Below, piece after piece: positions 1 through 5,378 of a stretch of DNA of 5,433 bases. The stretch spans positions 1 through 5,433 of the forward strand of contig USEU01000084.1 of NCBI GenBank assembly GCA_900553805.1. The letters run 5' to 3'. The stretch comes from an uncultured Eubacteriales bacterium. GTDB taxonomy: Bacteria > Bacillota > Clostridia > Oscillospirales > Oscillospiraceae. Both the position numbers and the translations under genes were made by a program. Position 1 is the stretch's first letter, and each line of letters starts with the position of its first letter. The notes under the pieces are model-generated. The model worked only from the letters and a program-made list of their open reading frames with translations. It did not search any database and had not been told where the DNA came from.

Positions 1-13
1 GGGTGAAGCAATA

Positions 14-46
14 GGGCTGCTGCAAAAAAGAATTTTGCAACAGCCC
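14..46. repeat. Inverted repeat flanked by CAATAG direct repeats
   Basis: GGGCTG-C-TGCAAAA (14-27) pairs with TTTTGCA-A-CAGCCC (33-46): thirteen base pairs with a single internal C/A mismatch and a 5-base loop. CAATAG occurs on both sides (9-14 and 47-52), overlapping the left arm by one base. The arms carry their own A/T tracts. It may be a terminator-like structure, perhaps for a gene beyond the left edge, or a small dispersed repeat. Nothing coding is seen in this stretch. Confidence 0.55.
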
Positions 47-62
47 CAATAGTATGAAATGA

Positions 63-79
63 TCCGGCTGTTGGCCGGA
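63..79. repeat. Short inverted repeat, second hairpin in the 3' region
   Basis: TCCGGC (63-68) and GCCGGA (74-79) form a 6-base-pair stem with a 5-base loop. On the minus strand TTTT leads into it rather than following it, so it is not a classical terminator by itself. It may reinforce the terminator hairpin beside it. Confidence 0.4.
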
Positions 80-88
80 AAAGCTTGA

Positions 89-112
89 GGGCGCGTTCAG
101 ATGAACGCGCCC
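89..112 (-). terminator. Probable terminator hairpin after the branching-enzyme gene
   Basis: A perfect 10-base-pair GC-rich stem (GGGCGCGTTC at 89-98 paired with GAACGCGCCC at 103-112) with a 4-base loop begins 9 bases past the stop codon. Read on the minus strand it is followed by TCAAGCTTTT, a poor U-tract. It may therefore be an imperfect intrinsic terminator or mainly a 3'-end stabilising hairpin. The plus-strand side (TTTGCC) is no better. Confidence 0.55.
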
Positions 113-121
113 TTTGCCTGC

Positions 122-2134
122 TTATTCCTTCTTTTTCCCTTCCAGCTTGACCGGCTGCTCCTTCAGGACCACGGCGGTCCGGGCGGGGAGGTAGAGCCGG
201 AGGGTGGAGCTGCCCTTGTCGTCCACCTGGGCCTTGTAGGTCATGTGGGCGATCAGATCGTTGCCGCCGTACTTGCCGTCGTCGCTGCACAGGGCCACCG
301 TGTAGTCGGCGATGGCGGGCAGGGAGACGGTCACGTCTGTGTAGGAATTGCAGGGGCTGAAGTTGAAGGCGAACAGCAGCCCCTTGCGGTAGAACACGAT
401 CACCTGCCGGTCGGAATCGATCAGCCGCAGGTCGCCCATGTTCATGGAGAACAGATCCGCGTTCTTGGCCAGGTGGATCATATCCTCGTCAAACTGGCCC
501 AGCCACTCGTATTTCAGGTCGGGGTTGTCCCGCAGGCTCCACTGGCGGCGGCAGTAGTGGAAGCTCCAGCCGTTGCCCTCCCGGGGGAAGTCGATCCATT
601 CCGGGTGGCCGAATTCGTTGCCCATGAAGTTCAGGTACGCCTCGCCGCCGCCCGCCAGGGTGAACAGGCGGATCATCTTGTGCAGGGCGATGGCCCGGTC
701 AATCACCGGGTTGTGGGTGCGCTTTTCCATGTCGGTGTACATGGCGGCGTCGGCCAGACGGAAGATCAGCGTCTTGTCGCCTACCAGCGCCTGGTCATGG
801 CTCTCCACATAGGCCACGGTCTTCTCGCCGGGGCGGCGCATGCACATCTCGCACCACATCTTGAAGATGTCCCAGAATTCGTCCTTGCACTCCTTGACGG
901 TGCGCACCCACATATCCGGCAGGCCCATGCCCAGCCGGTAGTTGAAGCCGATGCCGCCGTCAGGAATGGGCAGGCACATGCCGGGCATGCCGGACATATC
1001 CTCCGCGATGGTGACCGCGTTGGGATTGACCTGGCGGATCAGTTCATTGGCCAGCTGCAAATAGGTGATGGCCTCGGTGTGGGTATTGAAGGAGAAGTAT
1101 TTATCGTTGGAGTTGAAGTCCGTGCCCAGACCGTGATCATGGTAGAGCATGGAGGTGACGCCGTCAAAGCGGAAGCCGTCAAAGTGGTATTCCGTCATCC
1201 AGAACTTCAGGTTGCTCAGAAGGAAGTGGAGCACCCCGGTCTTGCCGTAGTCAAAGCACTTGGTGCCCCAGGCGGGGTGGTCGCCCTTGGCCCCGTCGTG
1301 GAAGAATTGCCAGGTGGTGCCGTCGAACATATTGATGCCCTCGGCGGTGTTCCTCACCGCGTGGGAGTGCACCACGTCCAGCAGCACCCGGATGCCCATG
1401 CTGTGGGCGGTGTTGATGAGGTATTTCAGATCCTCCGGCCTTCCGAACCAGCTGGAGGCGGCAAAGAAGCTGGAGACCTGATAGCCGAAGCTGCCATAGT
1501 AGGGGTGCTCCATGATGGCCATCAGCTGCACGGTGTTGTAGCCGCCCCGCTTGATGCGCGGCAGAATGCGGTCGGCAAACTCCCGGTAGGTGCCGACCTT
1601 GCCCTCCTCCTGGGCCATGCCCACGTGGGCCTCGTAGATAAACAGGGAATCCTCGCCCCGGAAGTCCTGATCCGTCCAATCAAATTCCTTGCGGTCATCC
1701 ACCACCTCCGCGGTAAAGGTGACGGTTTTCTTGTCCTGCACCACCCGGCGGGCGTACAGGGGGATGTGCTCCGTGCGGGTCATGTTGGCATCCACCACGG
1801 TTTTGACCTTGCACCCGTCCCACAGGGCGTCGTCGCCGGGCAGATACAGCTCCCAGTTGCCGTCGCCGATGGCGGTCAGGGGGTGACTGGTTTGATTCCA
1901 GCCGTTGAAGTCCCCCTCCAGGTACAGCTGATAGGCACCCGGCGCCCATTCCCGGTAGTACCAGCCGCCGGGAACGTGGTGGAAGCCGAAGTACGCATGG
2001 GCATTGGCGAAGTCGTTCAGCGTCTGTCCCTCCTTCAGCAGCCGGTCGCGGGTGGCGCGGTAGAGGTACATCCGAAGATCGATGTCCCCGGCAAAGGGGG
2101 CAAGCTGGGGGTTCAGTTCCAGAATACGATACAT
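122..2134 (-). CDS. glgB: 1,4-alpha-glucan branching enzyme, GH13 (eukaryote-like GBE1 type)
   Basis: Branching enzymes cut an alpha-1,4-glucan chain and re-attach the piece through an alpha-1,6 bond, making glycogen-like polymers in the cytoplasm. The 670-residue product has the full domain order: an N-terminal CBM48-like beta domain (about 50-140, with REWAPGA and GDFNGWN), a GH13 barrel (about 165-530) and a C-terminal beta domain (about 560-655, with FNFSP and SDDGKYGG). All four GH13 signature regions are present: DVVHSH (253-258), FRFDGVTSM with nucleophile Asp324, TIAEDMSG with acid/base Glu378, and VESHDQ with His446-Asp447. QLMAIMEHPYYGSFGYQ (203-219) and NFMGNEFGHPEW (502-513) point to the GBE1/GLC3-like branch (GH13_8) rather than classical bacterial GlgB. 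An AAGGAG at 2142-2147, 7 bases before the ATG, supports the start. It lies 41 bases downstream of the glycosyltransferase gene, probably in its operon. Trp229 replaces an Arg found in human GBE1. The family call is very secure; in vivo substrate is inferred. Confidence 0.96.
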   Translation of the reverse strand: MYRILELNPQLAPFAGDIDLRMYLYRATRDRLLKEGQTLNDFANAHAYFGFHHVPGGWYYREWAPGAYQLYLEGDFNGWNQTSHPLTAIGDGNWELYLPGDDALWDGCKVKTVVDANMTRTEHIPLYARRVVQDKKTVTFTAEVVDDRKEFDWTDQDFRGEDSLFIYEAHVGMAQEEGKVGTYREFADRILPRIKRGGYNTVQLMAIMEHPYYGSFGYQVSSFFAASSWFGRPEDLKYLINTAHSMGIRVLLDVVHSHAVRNTAEGINMFDGTTWQFFHDGAKGDHPAWGTKCFDYGKTGVLHFLLSNLKFWMTEYHFDGFRFDGVTSMLYHDHGLGTDFNSNDKYFSFNTHTEAITYLQLANELIRQVNPNAVTIAEDMSGMPGMCLPIPDGGIGFNYRLGMGLPDMWVRTVKECKDEFWDIFKMWCEMCMRRPGEKTVAYVESHDQALVGDKTLIFRLADAAMYTDMEKRTHNPVIDRAIALHKMIRLFTLAGGGEAYLNFMGNEFGHPEWIDFPREGNGWSFHYCRRQWSLRDNPDLKYEWLGQFDEDMIHLAKNADLFSMNMGDLRLIDSDRQVIVFYRKGLLFAFNFSPCNSYTDVTVSLPAIADYTVALCSDDGKYGGNDLIAHMTYKAQVDDKGSSTLRLYLPARTAVVLKEQPVKLEGKKKE

Positions 2135-2175
2135 AATGTGGCTCCTTTCATGTCAAGTGGGAAGCACGTTTGTGT

Positions 2176-3486
2176 TTACAGGCGCTTGGAAGCGTCCTCA
2201 TTTTCCCGGTCCCGCCGCAGCGGAGGCAGAGGCGGAAGCTGGGCCAGATCCTCCATCAGAATGCCGGTGGTCTCCAGCAGCTGTTCCATCGGCTCCTGAT
2301 GTGCCGGACGCTGGCCACTGCGATAGCGGTCAATGACGACCTCGTAGCGCCGCAGGGCGTTGTGTACCGCGTCGTGCCAGGAGATGTACAGATCCCGGGC
2401 CGCGCGCTGCCCCACCTGCGCCATGATTTCCGGGCTGCGCAGCACCTGGGTCAGGCAGGCGCTGAGGCTTTCCGCGTTTTCCTCGATCAGCAGTCCGTTC
2501 ACCCCGTCGGTGATGCCCTCGGCGGCGCAGCTGCCCGCGATCAGCACCGCGCCCAGGGAGCTGGCCGCCGCCTCCCGGACCACCAAACCGTTGGTATCAA
2601 AGGTGGAAGGGAAGAGAAACAGGTCCGCCCGGCAGTACCAGGCCCGCAGCGTCTCCCGGTCCCGGATCGGCCCGGTGAAGATGCACTTATCCCCAATGCC
2701 GCAGCGGCCGATATAGGCCTTGACGTCCTCCTGCTCCGCGCCGGAGCCGATGAACACCATGCGAAAATCCGCTCCGCCGGCCTTCTGCATGGCCAGGGCG
2801 TCTGCAATGATTTTCAGTCCCTTGTACCACATGATCCGCCCCACGAACAGAAACAGGGGCACGCCCTGGGGCAGGTCGTATCCGGCGATGGCCCGGTCGA
2901 TGGCCTCCTGGCTCACCCGGCCCAGGGGCAGATCCACGCCGTTGGGCATGACGACGCATTCGCCCTCGTAGCCCATGGAGCGCAGATTATCCGCCGCTCC
3001 GGCGCTGACGGCCCACACCTCGTTGCAGGCGCTGACGTTCTGCACCAGCGCCTTCATGGTCCCGGCCTTCAGTGCCCGGCCCTTTACCATTTTGTTGATC
3101 TCAATGTCAAATTTGGTGTGATAGGTCATGACCAGCGGCGCGTCCACCACCCGCCGCAGCTCCCGGCCCAGAATGGTGGAGACCACCGGGCAATGGGAAT
3201 GCAGCAGCGCCACCTTCCGGCCGCCCAGCTGCCGGGTAATGGCAGGGGAGAAGGGAATCCCGGCGGTATAGCCCCCGGTCACCTTCCGAAAATCCAGGCT
3301 GGGATAGCGGACGACGGGGTAGGGGAAGACGGTGTCGTCGCTGTCCGGGTGGGAGGGGGTGATCACAAGGGTGTCCTGCCCCGCCTGGTGGATGATCTCG
3401 GCATAGTTCTTTACGGCATTTGCAACTCCGTCGATCACGGGAGGAAAGGAATCGTTCAGCAGACAGATCGTTTGACGGTTATCCAT
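2176..3486 (-). CDS. Glycosyltransferase family 4 (GT-B fold)
   Basis: Transfers a sugar from a nucleotide-sugar donor, with retention of configuration by family rule; donor and acceptor are unknown. From the ATG at 3486 it is 436 residues. The N-terminal Rossmann-like half begins NDSFPPVIDGVANAVKNYA (11-29), typical of GT4, with HSH (96-98) and TYHTKFD (121-127). The C-terminal donor-binding half has VGRIMWYKGL (215-224), IGSG (246-249), TGPI (271-274) and FPSTFDTNGLVVREAAASS (292-310). The usual EX7E pair is Asp297 and Glu305, so the first Glu is Asp. No signal peptide or membrane segment is seen, so it is cytoplasmic or peripheral. A tail from about 390 contains PPLPPLRRDRE. The frame stays open to a GTG at 3567, but that codon lies inside the promoter spacer and lacks a Shine-Dalgarno. 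First gene of a probable operon with the branching enzyme. It resembles glycolipid glucosyltransferases and alpha-glucan GT4 enzymes; I cannot choose between them. Confidence 0.92.
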   Translation of the reverse strand: MDNRQTICLLNDSFPPVIDGVANAVKNYAEIIHQAGQDTLVITPSHPDSDDTVFPYPVVRYPSLDFRKVTGGYTAGIPFSPAITRQLGGRKVALLHSHCPVVSTILGRELRRVVDAPLVMTYHTKFDIEINKMVKGRALKAGTMKALVQNVSACNEVWAVSAGAADNLRSMGYEGECVVMPNGVDLPLGRVSQEAIDRAIAGYDLPQGVPLFLFVGRIMWYKGLKIIADALAMQKAGGADFRMVFIGSGAEQEDVKAYIGRCGIGDKCIFTGPIRDRETLRAWYCRADLFLFPSTFDTNGLVVREAAASSLGAVLIAGSCAAEGITDGVNGLLIEENAESLSACLTQVLRSPEIMAQVGQRAARDLYISWHDAVHNALRRYEVVIDRYRSGQRPAHQEPMEQLLETTGILMEDLAQLPPLPPLRRDRENEDASKRL

Positions 3487-3498
3487 TTTTTTTCTAAG

Positions 3499-3502
3499 CT
3501 CC
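3499..3502 (-). promoter_or_regulatory. Ribosome binding site deciding the glycosyltransferase start
   Basis: The minus strand reads GGAG here, 12 bases before the ATG at 3486, separated by an A-rich stretch of eight A residues. The spacing is longer than the 7 bases seen for the other three genes, so initiation may be weaker. No better Shine-Dalgarno precedes any other in-frame start. Confidence 0.6.
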
Positions 3503-3518
3503 AAACAGGCGTTGTATT

Positions 3519-3551
3519 GTGCCGTCCTCTTTTGAAGAGAACACCGTGCAC
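3519..3551 (-). promoter_or_regulatory. Predicted hairpin at the 5' end of the operon leader RNA
   Basis: In minus-strand RNA, GUUCUCUU (3535-3542) pairs with AAGAGGAC (3524-3531), eight base pairs including one G-U, closed by a CAA loop. An outer GUGC/GCAC pair (3548-3551 with 3519-3522) can extend it across an uneven internal loop. The base of the structure coincides with the predicted transcription start near 3551. Such a 5' hairpin could protect the mRNA from 5'-end decay or tune expression. It resembles no riboswitch I know. Confidence 0.4.
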
Positions 3552-3557
3552 ACCATA

Positions 3558-3586
3558 AAAATACCACATATCCGGGGGTTCGTCAA
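3558..3586 (-). promoter_or_regulatory. Sigma-A promoter for the glycosyltransferase/branching-enzyme operon
   Basis: On the minus strand, TTGACG (3581-3586) is followed by a 17-base spacer and TATTTT (3558-3563). TGG lies directly before the -10, giving an extended -10 element. The predicted transcription start is near 3551, leaving a leader of about 65 bases before the ATG at 3486. This placement rules out translation from the upstream in-frame GTG at 3567 for transcripts from this promoter. The -10 matches consensus at four of six bases, and the extended TGn may compensate. Confidence 0.68.
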
Positions 3587-3614
3587 CCGCAAACCACCCA
3601 GGGCAGGGTACGGC

Positions 3615-4178
3615 TCACTGGGCGTCTTGAATCTTTTTCAGGCTGTCCTGCCTGATTTGCTCCCGCAGGGCGACCATATAGGGGCTGAAATGCATGCGGT
3701 CGGCAGCATAGGTCAGCTGGAGTTGATACTCGTTCGGCTCCCAGGTAGAAATATCCGATTCGTTGTGGGAGATCACTGCCTCCAGCCCGTCCAGCGCCTT
3801 GTAGAGCTTGGCCTCGGTGGTCTCCCGGGCCTGCATCTGCTGATACAGGCTCCGCATGTCGGTGCGCAGCGGCTCCGGCATGGCATCCACCCAGGCAAAG
3901 AGCAGCTGCTCTTCCTTCTGCTCATCGCTGTCGGTCTTGTCAAACACAGGAATATCGCCGGTGAAAGCCTCGCCCAGGTCGTGGATCAGGCACATCTGGA
4001 TCACCCGGTTTATGTCCAGCTCCGGGAATTCATCCTTCAGCCAAAAAGCCATCAGGGCCAGCCGCCAGCTGTGCTCCGCCACGCTCTCATGCCGCCCGCC
4101 GGGAGTATAGCAGTGGCGGGTGGTGTCCTTCAGCCGCCCGGCGGTGTGCAGCAGATCCAAAAGGGTTGCAGGTTCCAT
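3615..4178 (-). CDS. HD-domain phosphohydrolase (HD_3, YfbR/HDDC2-like, putative 5'-deoxynucleotidase)
   Basis: A 187-residue metal-dependent phosphohydrolase, the usual size for the YfbR/HDDC2 group, whose characterised members remove the 5' phosphate from deoxynucleoside monophosphates in the cytoplasm. Metal and catalytic residues are all visible: His36 in SVAEHSW, His66-Asp67 and Glu70 in IHDLGEAFTGDIP, Asp75 in the same motif, and Asp130 in YKALDGLEA. ISHNESDISTW (136-146) is also typical of HD_3 proteins. The start is well supported by AAGGAG at 4186-4191, 7 bases before the ATG, and a near-consensus promoter at 4211-4239. It is divergent from the SDR gene. The glycosyltransferase gene follows on the same strand after 128 bases and has its own promoter. 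I see no clear terminator between them, so read-through is possible. Substrate identity is inferred from family only; other nucleotides are possible. Confidence 0.9.
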   Translation of the reverse strand: MEPATLLDLLHTAGRLKDTTRHCYTPGGRHESVAEHSWRLALMAFWLKDEFPELDINRVIQMCLIHDLGEAFTGDIPVFDKTDSDEQKEEQLLFAWVDAMPEPLRTDMRSLYQQMQARETTEAKLYKALDGLEAVISHNESDISTWEPNEYQLQLTYAADRMHFSPYMVALREQIRQDSLKKIQDAQ

Positions 4179-4210
4179 TTTTTGTCTCCTTTTTGTTTAT
4201 TGACACCGCC

Positions 4211-4239
4211 ATTATAGCACTCCCGTATTCCCCGGTCAA
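4211..4239 (-). promoter_or_regulatory. Strong sigma-A promoter for the HD phosphohydrolase gene
   Basis: On the minus strand, TTGACC (4234-4239) is followed by a 17-base spacer and a perfect TATAAT (4211-4216). TGC lies directly before the -10 as an extended element. Start of transcription is expected near 4204, about 26 bases ahead of the ATG, with the AAGGAG ribosome binding site in between. This is the best consensus promoter in the window. Confidence 0.85.
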
Positions 4240-4302
4240 GGAACTGGGAACAGCCCACCCGGCATCTGCGGAGAAAAACCGGCAGGACCGGGAAAGTTTT
4301 AT

Positions 4303-4331
4303 TTGACGGATAACCACCTATCTGGTAACAT
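4303..4331 (+). promoter_or_regulatory. Sigma-A promoter for the SDR gene
   Basis: TTGACG (4303-4308), a 17-base spacer and TAACAT (4326-4331), with TGG directly before the -10, make an extended -10 promoter. Transcription should start near 4338, giving a short leader of about 27 bases. Its -35 is 63 bases from the -35 of the divergent HD gene promoter, close enough for one bound regulator or shared supercoiling to affect both, although I see no convincing operator. Confidence 0.72.
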
Positions 4332-4352
4332 AGAAGCATCTATATTTTTGAT

Positions 4353-4357
4353 GGGAG
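4353..4357 (+). promoter_or_regulatory. Ribosome binding site deciding the SDR start
   Basis: GGGAG ends 7 bases before the ATG at 4365 and only 4 bases before the ATG at 4362. The 7-base gap equals that of the HD and branching-enzyme genes, so the second ATG is preferred. Confidence 0.7.
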
Positions 4358-4364
4358 TGATATG

Positions 4365-5378
4365 ATGAAAGCATTATTGATCGGCGGCACCGGCACCATC
4401 AGCCTGGCGGTGACCCGGCTGCTGGCCCGGCAGGGGTGGCAGGTTTATCTGCTCAACCGCGGCTCCCGCAATTCCCAGGTGCCGGAGGGTGTGCACCTGA
4501 TCCGCGCGGACATGAACGACGAGGCGGCAGTCCGGGCGGCGCTGGGGGAGATGCGTTTTGACTGCGTGTGCCAGTTTATCGGCTTTGTGCCGGCGCAGGT
4601 GGAGCGGGATATCCGGCTGTTTTCCGGCAGGACGGGGCAGTATCTGTACACCAGCTCCGCCTCCGCCTATCACAAGCCGGCCAAGGACTACCGCATCACC
4701 GAGGGCACCGCTCTGGCCAATCCCTACTGGCAGTATTCCCGGGATAAGATCGCCTGCGAGGAGGTCCTGATGCGCGCCTACCGGGAGCAGAACTTCCCCG
4801 TGACCATCATTCGCCCCAGCCATACCTATGATGAGCGCAATGTCCCTCTGGGGGTGCACGGCAAAAACGGGAGCTATCAGGTCATCAGGCGGATGCAGCA
4901 GGGCAAGCCCGTCATCATCCACGGCGACGGCACGTCCCTGTGGACCATGACCCACAATTCGGACTTCGCCAAGGGCTATGTGGGCCTGATGGGCAATCCC
5001 CATGCCATCGGCGAGGCCTTCCAGATCACAAACGATGAGACACTGACCTGGAACCAGATCTATTTCACCATCGCCGCCTGCCTGGGGGTGGAGCTGAAGC
5101 CCTGCTATGTCTCGTCCCACTTCCTGGCCGCCACGGGCTGCTATGACATGCTGGGCAGCCTGATCGGGGACAAGGCCAATTCCGTGGTGTTCGACAACCG
5201 CAAGCTGAAAGCCGCCGTGCCGGACTTCTGCCCCACCGTCCGCTTTGAGCAGGGGGTGCGGGAGACCATTGAGAATGTGCTGGCCCACCCGGAGCTTCAA
5301 CAGGAGGACCCGGAGTTTGACGCCTGGTGCGACCGGGTGATCGCCGCCCAGGAGAACGCGCTGAAAGCATTTTTCTAA
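4365..5378 (+). CDS. SDR-family NAD(P)-dependent epimerase/dehydratase-like protein
   Basis: A 337-residue protein with a Rossmann fold of the extended/atypical short-chain dehydrogenase type. The nucleotide-binding loop is GGTGTIS (7-13), where the third family Gly is Ser13. NRG after strand 2 (31-33) puts Arg32 where it could contact an NADP phosphate. The active-site region shows YTSSASAY (95-102) and a YxxxK pair, Tyr124 and Lys128, in QYSRDKIACE. RPSHTYDE (150-157) and HGDGTSLWTMTHNSDFAKG (186-204) match the sugar-nucleotide epimerase/CSP41-like pattern of the substrate half. Many such proteins act on nucleotide sugars, but the substrate here cannot be told. Two ATGs are adjacent (4362 and 4365). 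The second is preferred because the GGGAG at 4353-4357 sits 7 bases before it and only 4 before the first. It is transcribed alone in the window, from the promoter at 4303-4331. Confidence 0.9.
   Translation: MKALLIGGTGTISLAVTRLLARQGWQVYLLNRGSRNSQVPEGVHLIRADMNDEAAVRAALGEMRFDCVCQFIGFVPAQVERDIRLFSGRTGQYLYTSSASAYHKPAKDYRITEGTALANPYWQYSRDKIACEEVLMRAYREQNFPVTIIRPSHTYDERNVPLGVHGKNGSYQVIRRMQQGKPVIIHGDGTSLWTMTHNSDFAKGYVGLMGNPHAIGEAFQITNDETLTWNQIYFTIAACLGVELKPCYVSSHFLAATGCYDMLGSLIGDKANSVVFDNRKLKAAVPDFCPTVRFEQGVRETIENVLAHPELQQEDPEFDAWCDRVIAAQENALKAFF

Noticed and set aside
2153..2158. A perfect TTGACA on the minus strand just before the branching-enzyme gene, possible separate promoter
   Set aside because: At 16-18 bases beyond it there is no acceptable -10, and any -10 would lie inside the coding sequence, past the ribosome binding site. 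It is more likely chance.
101..2299. A 732-codon open frame on the plus strand opposite the branching-enzyme gene
   Set aside because: It is antisense to a gene with all GH13 motifs intact. Its product is a Val/Gly/Ala/His/Gln-rich sequence of the kind made by reading GC-biased codons backwards, and its ATG lies inside the hairpin loop with no ribosome binding site.
2170..3558. A 462-codon open frame on the plus strand opposite the glycosyltransferase gene
   Set aside because: It mirrors a clear GT4 gene and shows the same backward-codon composition. It has no recognisable domain and no Shine-Dalgarno.
3487..3567. Extension of the glycosyltransferase to the GTG at 3567
   Set aside because: The codon falls between the -35 and -10 of the operon promoter and lacks a ribosome binding site. 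The extra 27 residues do not fit the GT4 N-terminus, which begins naturally after the ATG at 3486.
3568..3614. Terminator between the HD gene and the glycosyltransferase gene
   Set aside because: Only four-base-pair stems can be drawn (for example ACCC/GGGT) and there is no U-tract. I cannot support a terminator here.
3519..4217. A 232-codon open frame on the plus strand opposite the HD-domain gene
   Set aside because: The HD gene on the other strand has conserved metal ligands, a ribosome binding site and a consensus promoter. The plus-strand frame has none of these.
4309..4328. Imperfect inverted repeats (ACCA/TGGT, GATA/TATC) in the SDR promoter spacer as an operator
   Set aside because: The arms are only four bases long and overlap one another, so they are expected by chance and do not support an operator call.
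4374..5300. A 308-codon open frame on the minus strand opposite the SDR gene
   Set aside because: The sense strand encodes an SDR with cofactor loop and YxxxK, while the antisense product is compositionally biased without any motif. The frame is open because of GC-rich third positions.
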